Made by a program: the position numbers and the translations under genes. From contig CALLQI010000014.1 of NCBI GenBank assembly GCA_938014885.1, positions 62,001 through 126,000 on the forward strand: a stretch of DNA of 64,000 nt, written 5' to 3'. Of this stretch, positions 8,903 to 17,445 are shown one piece after another. The notes beneath the pieces were generated by a model. The model made no database searches, had not been told where the DNA came from, and worked only from the letters and a program-made list of their open reading frames with translations. Source of the DNA: an uncultured bacterium. Its GTDB lineage: Bacteria > Planctomycetota > UBA8742 > UBA2392. The first letter of the stretch is position 1, and the number at the start of each line of letters is the position of its first letter.

Positions 8903-9442
8903 ATGCAGTCGCCGGAGTGGAATTGTACAGTCTCGTCGGTCGACCTTAATGGACAGATCAACTCAATGAGCGTAGTTGTCGAATATGACGTGGAAGAAGA
9001 GCGTGCAAGGACATTGTTTGAGTGTTCGGCGAACGGAAATGCTCACAATGCTGAGGTAAACGATGGTGAGACTAATGTGTCAATCTTAGGGCAGTGGGAA
9101 GGCGAGGTGTGGAACCCAGATTCCGCGCGGACAACAACGGCAGAATCTTACTGGGATACGGATCGAACTTTCCACTTTGAGTGCAGTCAGACCACAACCC
9201 ATCCGAAGGACAGCGTAGAGGTCGGAATAGCTTGGAGACTCTCGGTTGAGGATCGATACAGTCCGCAGCAGAACTTTGACCCATATGCGATGAATGCGTT
9301 GGGTGCGGAACTCGAGTATGGAACAGTGATACTGCTTTGGCGCATTGAGGTCGTTTGGAACTGCGCCGACACGCATCGCGACCAATTGTGCCCGTGTGAA
9401 AAGTACCAAAACACGTCGAATGCGCAACCAGACACACCGTAG
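8903..9442 (+). CDS. Orphan protein of unknown function
   Basis: From ATG 8903 (GGAAG six bases upstream) the frame gives 179 residues, MQSPEWNCTVSSVDLNGQIN onward; an in-frame TTG at 8804 would add 33 residues encoded across the C13 tract. The sequence is acidic, with alternating beta-prone stretches and several spaced cysteines (CTV, FECSANG, FHFECSQ, VVWNCAD, CPCEKYQ). That is typical of an extracytoplasmic beta domain, yet no signal peptide or membrane helix is visible from either start. Base composition is clearly less GC-rich than the window average. It precedes the next orphan gene by 44 bases on the same strand, so the two may be one transcript. I do not recognise a family. Confidence 0.5.
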   Translation: MQSPEWNCTVSSVDLNGQINSMSVVVEYDVEEERARTLFECSANGNAHNAEVNDGETNVSILGQWEGEVWNPDSARTTTAESYWDTDRTFHFECSQTTTHPKDSVEVGIAWRLSVEDRYSPQQNFDPYAMNALGAELEYGTVILLWRIEVVWNCADTHRDQLCPCEKYQNTSNAQPDTP

Positions 9443-9486
9443 CGCTGTGCTTTTCCGTCGAAGATCTGCAGCAGGCGAGGGTCACC

Positions 9487-11874
9487 ATGAATGACGTGCA
9501 CCTATCGAGGACCAAGTCGGTTCGCATTTTGGTGGGAGTTGGCGCGCTGTCTCTCGTTATTGGCACCGCAGCATGGCTCGTCGTGGCTGCAAAGCGAGCA
9601 ACTCAGACCCAATCGGGGGCTCACATCTCTGAAGTGGCAATTGCGCCGCCAAGCGGCAAGAAGTCCGGGCCTGCCGCAAGCGACCAGTCTTTAGCGGAGG
9701 CGGTGTCGAGGGGGAGCGAAGTTCCTTCCAACGGAGGGCTCCTGACATTGGAGGTGCGCTGGCTCTCAACACCAATGCAATTCGCTGAGGCCGGTTATCG
9801 GGCACCGATTGCTGGTGCATCTGGCGTAGTGGAAGGTGCACATATAGTGCTCTACGAAAAGCACGCGGTTGTAGTTGGTGAACTGCCCGACGGCAGATAC
9901 ACCTACCACTCCACAAGTGAGTTGTCCTTTCCTTACATGGCGCAGGTTTGGTTCGATGTTCGCTCGGGTGCCGCGGAGATCACGGAGTCGTCCAGGAAGC
10001 GCGCTCAGCACGTGTCCGTGTACTACTTAGTCCCCGTCAGGATTCTGGTGCATGTGCCCGACGAGACGGAGTTAGAGGTTTCTGTCAATGCATTGCCGTC
10101 GTCCTCGGTGGAGGTCAGCCAGACGTATTGGTCCAAGTTCGTTGCTAGTCATCTGGTTGAGTTGCATGAGAACGTGCCTCGGTTGCCGCTGGAGTTCACC
10201 CGTAAGTTTGACATGCGGGTGTCGGCTGAATTTGCCCGTGCAGAATCTTCGCTAGGCACCAGAATCCCGGCCCCGAACGAATTGATTGAGTTGCGATTCT
10301 TGGGAGAGGCAGAGGTTTCCATCACGCTGGTCGAAGCTTCACCCGGCGACTTTGTACGAGCGGTGGTGCAGGCAATTGGCGTCACCGAAGAGGCCATGGT
10401 GACCGCTCCGCAGGAGTACACAAGGCTCAGTGTTCGGTTCAGCGACTGGGACCCGGTGGGCCAAATGGATCTACAGGAAGTCGGTTGGCCGCAGGATGGA
10501 GTGCTCCGATTCAGGACTCCGGTGCCACGCGCGGACTGTCGCCCGACCTACACCATACATGCCCATCCGAGAAAGACTTCCAGGCCGAACCCGCGTGCGG
10601 AAGTTGCGGTTGGAACGGCCAATGTCGTGGGCGGCAGCAGGTTCTGCGACTTGAAAGCCGACGTGATCAGCCGCGATGGCATCCTTACCGTTACCGTGCA
10701 AGACGAGAATGGCGTTGCGCAGCGCGACTTACTGGTCCGGGTCCGGCCCATGTGGTCCGCGGTCGGTGAGAGGCACTTCGTAGGGCCGATGGAAGAGCAT
10801 TACACCGATGAGGACGGAGAGGTTGTAGTTCACGGTCTGCCTCGTGGGGCGGGAGGCGGAACGCACGTGACCACTGACGTTCACCTGCCCCGCGACTTGA
10901 ACCCCAATCGCAGCGGCGAGTACTGGTTCAAGGCCGGTGACCGGAAATTGAGGCTCACTTTGGTTGTGAAGGCTGCTGCTAGCAGCCCATTTGTGATCCG
11001 AATGGTGGATCGCTCAAATGACACTGACACGGGCTTGAGTGCGAGGAGTCTTCCTACACGCTACTTCGTGGTTCCGCGCGTGCCGGGGGCGACACTCGAA
11101 GTGGACGAGGGAAGCAGGGTCGTTGATGCGACGGGACGCATCGTTACCAGCATTAAATCTCCCGGGGAGTACGCGGCCTTGGTGATAACACCCCAGGGCG
11201 AGGTGTTCCTCACCGCACGCCACGATGCCGGGACTTCGACGGACCATGAGCTACAAGTCGAGTCCTCTTGCTCAGTCACGGTGCGGTGCCTGAGGTCGGA
11301 TGGTACCGCCCTGCCGGGGTGCATTGTCTTTACCTCGGCGGTCGATCCGTTGATTGCTTGGGCCATTGGCAAGTGTGAAAGCCGTGGGTTCACTCGACAT
11401 CTCGTGCGCCAGACAACCAACGCTTCCGGTCGCGCGGCATTTCCTTGTCAGGTAGCCAATGCGGATCCCCGGAAGTGGATCGTCTTTGATAGGGACGCAG
11501 GCCTGCTGCGAGCCTCAAAGGTCGGCGGGTCCGTAGAAGCGGGATTCGAAATCATTGTGGATGACCCTTTGCCCGGCGGGCGTGTAACTCTCGCCGTTGG
11601 CTCCGAGCACCGACAGTCGAACAGCAAGTACCACGCATGCATCACGCCGATCTACTCGCAATCCGAAGAGCGTACCAGCCAGGCTTTGCTGGGCTTTGGA
11701 GACGTGGTGGTGCTGGACCGCGATTCCGTACAGATGGCGCACCTGCCACCGGGGAGTTACCTCATCACAGTGGTCGTCGAGCACGACGGGATGTTTGCGC
11801 CAATGGGGGCTGCCTGGAGTAAAGTGATCCAGGTGTCAGCGGACGAGGCGACAGAAGTGCAGCTGCCCAACTGA
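9487..11874 (+). CDS. Large membrane-anchored orphan protein with carboxypeptidase-regulatory-like modules
   Basis: A 795-residue protein; ATG 9487 follows GAGGG by six bases. Residues ~13-34 form one membrane helix (VRILVGVGALSLVIGTAAWL), placing the remaining ~760 residues outside. The exterior is mostly beta: modules resembling carboxypeptidase regulatory-like or Ig-like folds appear near residues 405-520 (GILTVTVQDENGVAQRDLLV, then TDEDGEVVVHGLPRG) and 595-680 (CSVTVRCLRSDGTALPGC, then TTNASGRAAFPC), each with the pattern of a 'variable value, then refinement' turn. No catalytic motif is visible. It follows the 8903 gene closely and shares its lower GC. Function unknown; a surface structural or sensor role is only inference. 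Confidence 0.75.
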   Translation: MNDVHLSRTKSVRILVGVGALSLVIGTAAWLVVAAKRATQTQSGAHISEVAIAPPSGKKSGPAASDQSLAEAVSRGSEVPSNGGLLTLEVRWLSTPMQFAEAGYRAPIAGASGVVEGAHIVLYEKHAVVVGELPDGRYTYHSTSELSFPYMAQVWFDVRSGAAEITESSRKRAQHVSVYYLVPVRILVHVPDETELEVSVNALPSSSVEVSQTYWSKFVASHLVELHENVPRLPLEFTRKFDMRVSAEFARAESSLGTRIPAPNELIELRFLGEAEVSITLVEASPGDFVRAVVQAIGVTEEAMVTAPQEYTRLSVRFSDWDPVGQMDLQEVGWPQDGVLRFRTPVPRADCRPTYTIHAHPRKTSRPNPRAEVAVGTANVVGGSRFCDLKADVISRDGILTVTVQDENGVAQRDLLVRVRPMWSAVGERHFVGPMEEHYTDEDGEVVVHGLPRGAGGGTHVTTDVHLPRDLNPNRSGEYWFKAGDRKLRLTLVVKAAASSPFVIRMVDRSNDTDTGLSARSLPTRYFVVPRVPGATLEVDEGSRVVDATGRIVTSIKSPGEYAALVITPQGEVFLTARHDAGTSTDHELQVESSCSVTVRCLRSDGTALPGCIVFTSAVDPLIAWAIGKCESRGFTRHLVRQTTNASGRAAFPCQVANADPRKWIVFDRDAGLLRASKVGGSVEAGFEIIVDDPLPGGRVTLAVGSEHRQSNSKYHACITPIYSQSEERTSQALLGFGDVVVLDRDSVQMAHLPPGSYLITVVVEHDGMFAPMGAAWSKVIQVSADEATEVQLPN

Positions 11875-11920
11875 CGATCCCAACTTCGCAAATTGCTGGC
11901 GGTGTTTCCGCGTCCAAGCC

Positions 11921-12772
11921 CTAACCCTGCCGCTTCAGTGTCTCGAGTGTGTTCTTGAACAGGATCTGCGTCGTTACGCTGCCTACTCCGCCGGGGACTG
12001 GGCTGGCCCAGGCTGCTTTGGTGCTCACACTTTCCCAGTCGCAGTCGCCTTTGTACTTGCCGCCCTCTACGGCGATCGTGGCTACATCCACCACAATCGC
12101 CCCGGGCTTCACGAAGTCGCCGTTGATCATCCCCGGCTTGGCGCCCATTGCCGTCACGAGGATGTCGGCCTGGCGGCACACTTCGGGCAGGTTCGGCGTG
12201 CGCGAGTGGCAGATCGTCACTGTGCAATGCTTGTCCAGCAATAGCAGCGCGACCGGCTTGCCCACAATGATGCTGCGGCCGCACACCACGGCGTGCTTGC
12301 CCTTGAAATCTACGCCTGACTCGGCGGCCAGCTCAATGGCCGCGCGGGCGGTGCAGGGCAGGTTGCGGTACTGGTTCATGACCAGCAGGCCTAGGTTGTC
12401 CGGGTCCACGCCTTCCACGTTTTTGGCCGGGGTGATGACCTTGGCTAGTTCATTGGCGTCGAGATGCTTTGGCACCGGCAGTTGCAGAATCAGCCCGGTG
12501 ACATCGGCCTTGGCGCAGATCTCGCGTATCTTGGCGGCCGCTTGTTCGAACGTGCTGGTGGCGTCGATGCGTTCGGCGGTGTACAGCACGCCCAGCTTCT
12601 CGGCGGCCTTCTTCTGGTTGTTCACGTACCAGTCGCTGCTTTCGTCGCTGCCGATGCTCAGGCTTACCAGGTGCGCCGGGCGCCCGGCGGCTTTGAGGGC
12701 CGCGAACTCGGCCGTCAGCTCAGTCTGCATGCGCTTGGCAAGTGCTTTGCCGTCAAGGATCTGGGCGGGCAT
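11921..12772 (-). CDS. folD: FolD-family methylenetetrahydrofolate dehydrogenase, probably without cyclohydrolase activity
   Basis: A 283-residue protein matching the FolD family, which oxidises 5,10-methylene-THF with NADP and hydrolyses methenyl-THF to 10-formyl-THF. Family signatures are clear: ILQLPVPKHLD (95-105), the dinucleotide loop GRSIIVGKP, and PVPGGVGSVTT near the end. However the YxxxK motif reads YVNNQ (49-53): the lysine that is essential for the cyclohydrolase step in characterised enzymes is Gln53. The folate-site Asp of the VDG motif is also Glu (VEG, 119-121). From mutants of the human enzyme, loss of this lysine leaves dehydrogenase but not cyclohydrolase activity, so it may be monofunctional. 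ATG 12772 follows GGAG by 7-8 bases. It is divergent from the PQQ-propeller gene. Confidence 0.9.
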   Translation of the reverse strand: MPAQILDGKALAKRMQTELTAEFAALKAAGRPAHLVSLSIGSDESSDWYVNNQKKAAEKLGVLYTAERIDATSTFEQAAAKIREICAKADVTGLILQLPVPKHLDANELAKVITPAKNVEGVDPDNLGLLVMNQYRNLPCTARAAIELAAESGVDFKGKHAVVCGRSIIVGKPVALLLLDKHCTVTICHSRTPNLPEVCRQADILVTAMGAKPGMINGDFVKPGAIVVDVATIAVEGGKYKGDCDWESVSTKAAWASPVPGGVGSVTTQILFKNTLETLKRQG

Positions 12773-12997
12773 GACGTCTCCGGTTGGTTGAAGGCGCGAA
12801 TCCTAGCGGCCGGTGGGGGCAGCGACAACCTTCGCGCATTCGCAAGTGACGTTTGCCATGGCGCAATCGGCGAAGCGGCCTGCACCCGCGATTCGCCCCG
12901 CGCCATTCCATGGGCTACGTTGACCTTGCGTAGAGCTTGCGCTGGGCAGCCTGAGCTGCGCAAGAACCCCAGGTCTTCCCCTTACGAAGGCATCCCA

Positions 12998-14686
12998 ATG
13001 AAGATGTCCGTGAAGTTCAGCGCTCGCAGGCTGGCGTGGGCCGCCGTGTTGCCCTGTGCCGTGGGCCTGCTGGCGGTGGCGCCCGCCCGCGCCGATAACT
13101 CCGACGCGCCCGCTGAGGGCCAGGTGCTGCCGACGAAACTGTCGCTGCCCACAAACTCGGTTCCCATGCCGCTTGGCGACATGGGCCAGACCGCGCAGGG
13201 GCAAATCCCGCTGACGGTGCCGACGGCACATTCCGGCCGCAAGGCTTGGGCGGCCAAGGTGGCCTCCGGCGGGGCGCGCAGCCCCGGTGCTGCTGAAGGC
13301 ATGGTGGTGGTCGGCAGCGGAAGCGGCAGCAAGATCTACGGCCTTGATGGCGAGACCGGCCAGCACGCGTGGACGGCGCAAAGCAAAGATTCAGGCATCA
13401 GTGACATTCTGATCGGCTTGGGCGGTGCGAGCTACACGACCTACTCGTGCACGCTCGAACAAGTCGATATCCAGACCGGTAAGATCAAGTTCGCCAAGTG
13501 GATTTCGCCGACCGTCGACTGCGCGCCGGCTGCCGACGACACCCGCTTCTACGCGGCATACCGCAACGGCAACGGGCACGCGGTTTCGGCCCACAGCAAG
13601 GCCGGAGGCGGCTCGGTATGGAAGACGCAACTCAGCAGCAACGTGCTGACCGCGCCGGTACCCACAGAAAAGGGCATCATGGTCGCGGCCGGCGACGGCC
13701 GGCTGGTGAACCTGTCGCAAAAGGGCGGCAGCATTGCATGGCAGAGCAACCTGGGGCTGGTGTCCGCACCGGTGGCCTCAAAGTGGGGGCTGCTGCTGAC
13801 CACGACTTTCAACGGCACCTGGAACGGCACCAAGACCACTGAGCCGGGCGTCAAGAACGGCGAAAGCAAAGGCAACGACCGCGAAACCGCCACCAGCTTC
13901 TCGGCGGCGCGTACGGTCGCGGCCACTGGCAACCGCCAGATCATGGCCCTCAAGAACAGCACCGACAAACCCGAAGCCACCCAGACCACACCAATCCAGG
14001 GGCCCAGAAGCAGCCTTGATTTCCAGGGCCTGAGGCCGGGCGTCAGCGACACGATGGTGGTCTTTGCCTACGACAACCAGATCACCGCCGTGGACCCCGG
14101 CCAGAACAAAGTGCTGTGGCGCGTTGAACTGGACGCCAAGCGCGAGTTCACCCGCCCCGTGCTGTACGAGGGCCTGGTGATGCTGGGCACCAAAGACGGC
14201 TACCTGATGGCGCTGGACGAACGAAACGGCGACCTGGTCTGGAGCTATCATGTTCGCAACGAAAGCTTCGTGTACCAGCCCGCTACGGATGTCGGCCGCG
14301 TCTACTTCACCACGGCGTCCGGGGCGATTGTCGCGATGCCCACCGGGCATTCGGACCACGAACGCAACGCCGCCGGTGAAATGATCCGCGCCACCGATTA
14401 CAACTGGGTCAAGGCCCGCTTTGCCAAGGTCCGCAAGGCCGTGCAGGATGAAATGAAGAAGGCCGGTCAGAACAACGGCATCGAGCCCAACCCGCAACCG
14501 CAGAACAACAACCAGAACGGCCGCACCGAAACCGGCCGCGTCGAAGAAGACAGCGACAACACCGTCGAGGTCACGCCGCCCGAAGCACCCACCCGCGGGC
14601 AGTTCGACCGTGCCGAAGACCGCCGCATGGGGCGACCAAACATGGCGGGACGGACCGTTGAGCGAAAAGAGTTCAAACGACAGTGA
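12998..14686 (+). CDS. Exported PQQ-like beta-propeller protein
   Basis: A 562-residue protein from ATG 12998 (GAAGG eight bases upstream); the frame stays open far to the left but that part overlaps folD and lacks a site. Residues 1-34 are a signal peptide (ARRLAWAAVLPCAVGLLAVAPARA). Repeated blades of the PQQ/quinoprotein type follow, each with a 'sequence-G-x-hydrophobic...D-x-x-T-G' pattern: IYGLDGETGQHAWTAQ, VDIQTGKIKFAKW, ITAVDPGQNKVLWRVELD, LMALDERNGDLVWSYH. No dehydrogenase signature is present, so it is likely a binding propeller (BamB-like shape). The last ~85 residues are disordered, rich in Asn, Gln, Pro and Glu, ending in a basic tail. A GC-rich hairpin follows the stop. Confidence 0.82.
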   Translation: MKMSVKFSARRLAWAAVLPCAVGLLAVAPARADNSDAPAEGQVLPTKLSLPTNSVPMPLGDMGQTAQGQIPLTVPTAHSGRKAWAAKVASGGARSPGAAEGMVVVGSGSGSKIYGLDGETGQHAWTAQSKDSGISDILIGLGGASYTTYSCTLEQVDIQTGKIKFAKWISPTVDCAPAADDTRFYAAYRNGNGHAVSAHSKAGGGSVWKTQLSSNVLTAPVPTEKGIMVAAGDGRLVNLSQKGGSIAWQSNLGLVSAPVASKWGLLLTTTFNGTWNGTKTTEPGVKNGESKGNDRETATSFSAARTVAATGNRQIMALKNSTDKPEATQTTPIQGPRSSLDFQGLRPGVSDTMVVFAYDNQITAVDPGQNKVLWRVELDAKREFTRPVLYEGLVMLGTKDGYLMALDERNGDLVWSYHVRNESFVYQPATDVGRVYFTTASGAIVAMPTGHSDHERNAAGEMIRATDYNWVKARFAKVRKAVQDEMKKAGQNNGIEPNPQPQNNNQNGRTETGRVEEDSDNTVEVTPPEAPTRGQFDRAEDRRMGRPNMAGRTVERKEFKRQ

Positions 14687-14704
14687 TTTCACCCGCCACA
14701 CCCA

Positions 14705-14732
14705 AACCGCGGCCGCGCAATCGGCCGCGGTT
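14705..14732 (+). terminator. Hairpin after the PQQ-propeller gene
   Basis: Perfect 11-bp stem (AACCGCGGCCG / CGGCCGCGGTT) with a 6-base loop, 18 bases past the stop at 14686 and just before recQ. Only a short, interrupted T tract follows, so a moderate intrinsic terminator. Confidence 0.55.
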
Positions 14733-14770
14733 CCCGTTAACGAGTGCGCATCGCTTGTTACACTCGCGCC

Positions 14771-16801
14771 ATGGCGGAGCTGATTGAAATCCTGCGGCAG
14801 CGATTCAAGCACCCGGCCTTTCGGCCTCACCAGCTTGATGCCTGCGCGGCCGCGGCCTCGGGCGAAGACGTGCTGCTGGTGATGCCGACGGGCGCCGGCA
14901 AGTCGCTGTGCTATCAGCTTCCGGCGGCGGCGCGGGGCGGCAACGCGCTGGTGATCAGCCCGCTGATTTCGCTGATGGAAGATCAGGTCGCCAAGCTGGC
15001 CGAACTCGGCTTTCGGGTCGCGCGTATCCACAGCGGGCGCGCGCGGGCCGATTCGCGCCAGGCCTGCATCGACTGGGTCGAGGGCAAGCTCGACTTCCTG
15101 TTCATCGCACCCGAGCGCCTGCGCGTGCCCGGCTTCGTCGAATGGCTCGCCAAGCGCCGCCCGAACCTGATCGCTATCGATGAGGCCCACTGCATCAGCC
15201 AGTGGGGCCACGACTTCCGGCCGGATTACCGCCTGCTCGGCCAGCGCCTGCCTGCGCTGAGGCCGGCCCCGGTGATCGCGCTGACCGCCACGGCCACGCC
15301 GCAGGTGCAGGCGGATATCGCAAGCCAGCTTGCCATGCAGGGCGGCCGCAAGCTGATTCACGGCTTCCGGCGCGAGAACATTGCGGTTGAGGTATGTGAG
15401 CTGAAGCCGTCGCTGCGTGCGGCCAAGGTGCTTGAGCTGCTGTCGGATCCCGCGCGCCTGCCGGCGATCGTGTACGTGCCGTCGCGCAAGGAATGCGAAG
15501 CGCTGGCCAAGTCACTGGCGGCACACATGCCCTGCGAGGCCTACCACGCGGGTTTGAAGCCCGAATCGCGCGACCGCACCCAGACTGCGTTTCAGGCCAG
15601 CGAGCTTTCGGTGGTCGTTGCGACTATCGCGTTCGGCATGGGCATCGACAAACACGACATCCGCAGCGTGATCCACACTGCTCTGCCCGCCAGCGTCGAG
15701 GGCTACTACCAGGAAATCGGCCGCGCGGGCCGCGACGGCAAGCCCAGCCGCGCGGTGCTGATGTACGGCTGGTCAGACCGGCGGCTGCACGAGTTTTTCA
15801 TGGAGCGCGACTATCCGCCGCTGCCGCAGATGCAGCAGACGTTTCGCGCGCTGGGTGATTCCGGCTTGACGGTCGAGGGCTTGGCAGCCGAGCTTGAACT
15901 TGACGTGTCAACGACGGCCACGCGGCTGGACCGGCTGCTGGCCCACGGCGGCGCTGACGTGGATGCCGAGGGCTTCTTCACCCGCGGCAAAGACGGCTGG
16001 CAGGACGGCTACAACGCCTGGATCGAGCACAAGAAGGCGCAGCTTGAGGCCGTGTTTGCATTCGCCGAGTCGCGCACCTGCCGCATGGCGGCGCTCGTGC
16101 GCCACTTCGGCGACACGGAAGATTCCGCGCGCTCCTGCGGGCATTGCGACATCTGCGCGCCACAAGAGTGCGTGGCCGCGAGCTTTCGTGCGCCCAGTGA
16201 GGCTGAGCGCGCAGGCATGGAGCGGATCATCGCGTCGTTGCAAGAGCGCGATGGCGGCTCTACGGGCAAGCTGTACCGCGAAAAATTCGAGGGCAAGGTT
16301 GACCGCCGCGAGTTCGAAAGGCTCGTGGCCGCCATGGCGCGCGGCAAGCTGGTGTTCGTGAACGAAGACGAATTCGAAAAGGGCGGCGAGCGCATCAAGT
16401 ACCAAAGAATCTGGCTGACGCGTGAGGGCCGCGTGGAAGGCATCGACGCGCTGAAACACCTGCTGATGGCAGGCGAAGAGCCCGCGGGCAAAGCCGCGCT
16501 CCGCAAGACAAAGACAGCCAAGGCAGCAGCAAAACCCAAACCAGAAAGCGCACCGAAGGCCGATGCGGATTTGCTGAACGCGCTGAAAGTCTGGCGCAAA
16601 CAACAAGCCGACAAAGAAGGCGTGGCCGCATTCAGGGTGTTCGGCAACCGGGTGCTCGAAGCCATAGCCGAAGCGACACCCAGAACCCGCGAAGAGCTGC
16701 TGCAGGTTCCTGGCATAGGCCCCGCCAAACTGAGCGCCTACGCCGACGGCGTGCTGGGAACCATCCGCCAGGCGCGCGAACAGGAGACGCCAAACGCATG
16801 A
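14771..16801 (+). CDS. recQ: RecQ-family ATP-dependent DNA helicase
   Basis: A 676-residue superfamily-2 3'-5' helicase for recombination and fork repair. Walker A is PTGAGKS (39-45), Walker B is DEAH (137-140) in IDEAHCISQWGHDFRPDYR, with TATATP and GRAGRDGK motifs further on. A RecQ zinc site follows (CRMAALVRHFGD then CGHCDIC), then a winged-helix domain, a Lys/Ala/Pro linker, and a C-terminal HRDC domain (residues ~595-670, ending VPGIGPAKLSAYADGVL). The start is chosen at ATG 14771 because MAELIEILRQRFKHPAFRPHQ is the usual N-terminus; a GTG at 14744 would add nine residues. Neither has a clear ribosome site. The stop overlaps the next start (ATGA), coupling it to the GNAT gene. Confidence 0.93.
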   Translation: MAELIEILRQRFKHPAFRPHQLDACAAAASGEDVLLVMPTGAGKSLCYQLPAAARGGNALVISPLISLMEDQVAKLAELGFRVARIHSGRARADSRQACIDWVEGKLDFLFIAPERLRVPGFVEWLAKRRPNLIAIDEAHCISQWGHDFRPDYRLLGQRLPALRPAPVIALTATATPQVQADIASQLAMQGGRKLIHGFRRENIAVEVCELKPSLRAAKVLELLSDPARLPAIVYVPSRKECEALAKSLAAHMPCEAYHAGLKPESRDRTQTAFQASELSVVVATIAFGMGIDKHDIRSVIHTALPASVEGYYQEIGRAGRDGKPSRAVLMYGWSDRRLHEFFMERDYPPLPQMQQTFRALGDSGLTVEGLAAELELDVSTTATRLDRLLAHGGADVDAEGFFTRGKDGWQDGYNAWIEHKKAQLEAVFAFAESRTCRMAALVRHFGDTEDSARSCGHCDICAPQECVAASFRAPSEAERAGMERIIASLQERDGGSTGKLYREKFEGKVDRREFERLVAAMARGKLVFVNEDEFEKGGERIKYQRIWLTREGRVEGIDALKHLLMAGEEPAGKAALRKTKTAKAAAKPKPESAPKADADLLNALKVWRKQQADKEGVAAFRVFGNRVLEAIAEATPRTREELLQVPGIGPAKLSAYADGVLGTIRQAREQETPNA

Positions 16802-17226
16802 TCCAGCTGAAGATCCGCCCAGGCACAGAGGCCGACAAGCCCGCCCTGCGCGAGCTGTTTCTGCGGGTCCGGCAGCAAACGTTTTTGTGGGTCGACCCGG
16901 CGACGCTGCGGCTCGAAGACTTCGACAAGGCCACAGAGGGCGAAGCCATTCTGGTAGCCGAAGTGGAAGGCGCGATTGCTGGTTTCGTGTCGTGGTGGCC
17001 GCCCGAAAACTTCCTGCACAACCTGTACATTGACACGTCAAGACAAAGGGCCGGGGTAGGGGCCGCGCTGTTGCAAGCATGCCTCGAGAGGACCGGGCGA
17101 CCCGTCAGGCTGAAAACCAGCATCCAGAACGCAAGCGCCATAGCCTTCTACCGCAAACACGGCTTCAAGGTCGCAAGCAACGGATTCGCCGAAGAGGGCG
17201 AATACTACCTGATGGAACAGCCGTAG
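16798..17226 (+). CDS. GNAT-family N-acetyltransferase
   Basis: A 142-residue acetyl-CoA-dependent acyltransferase. The core is recognisable: beta-4 FLHNLYIDTSRQRAGVGAAL contains the R/Q-x-x-G-x-G/A acetyl-CoA pyrophosphate loop, followed by the ASAIAFYRKHGFK motif B helix-strand typical of the fold. The substrate cannot be deduced. The ATG overlaps the recQ stop by 4 bases, so translation is coupled to recQ, though a shared role is not implied. Confidence 0.88.
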   Translation: MIQLKIRPGTEADKPALRELFLRVRQQTFLWVDPATLRLEDFDKATEGEAILVAEVEGAIAGFVSWWPPENFLHNLYIDTSRQRAGVGAALLQACLERTGRPVRLKTSIQNASAIAFYRKHGFKVASNGFAEEGEYYLMEQP

Positions 17227-17403
17227 TAGAGGCCGCAGGCCGTCCACCGGGACCGCGGCCGTCCCGGCCGCCAGCGCGGACGAGACGTCTGCGGATATCA
17301 CCTTCCCATTGTTCGAGAGCGTGCCGTTTGTCCACCCTTCGCTTGCGCTTCGGGCTCTTGTTTTTCTTTGGTGGGCGCTTTTCTTGTTGATGCTCCCAAA
17401 TGA

Positions 17404-17430
17404 AACCCGGGCCGCTTGGCGGCCCGGGTT
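17404..17430 (+). terminator. Strong intrinsic terminator after the GNAT gene
   Basis: 12-bp perfect stem (AACCCGGGCCGC / GCGGCCCGGGTT) with a TTG loop, followed by CTTTTGCTTG. It lies between the convergent GNAT and DUF1501 genes and probably works for the rightward transcript, perhaps both ways. The 177 bases before it (17227-17403) hold no gene I can support. Confidence 0.85.
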
Positions 17431-17445
17431 CTTTTGCTTGTTGGG

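Noticed and set aside
12464..12997. N-terminal extension of the PQQ-propeller protein
   Set aside because: Overlaps folD on the other strand, lacks a ribosome site, and would bury the signal peptide.
13778..15361. 527-codon minus-strand open frame across the PQQ and recQ genes
   Set aside because: Spans two well-supported genes on the other strand and has no recognisable motif.
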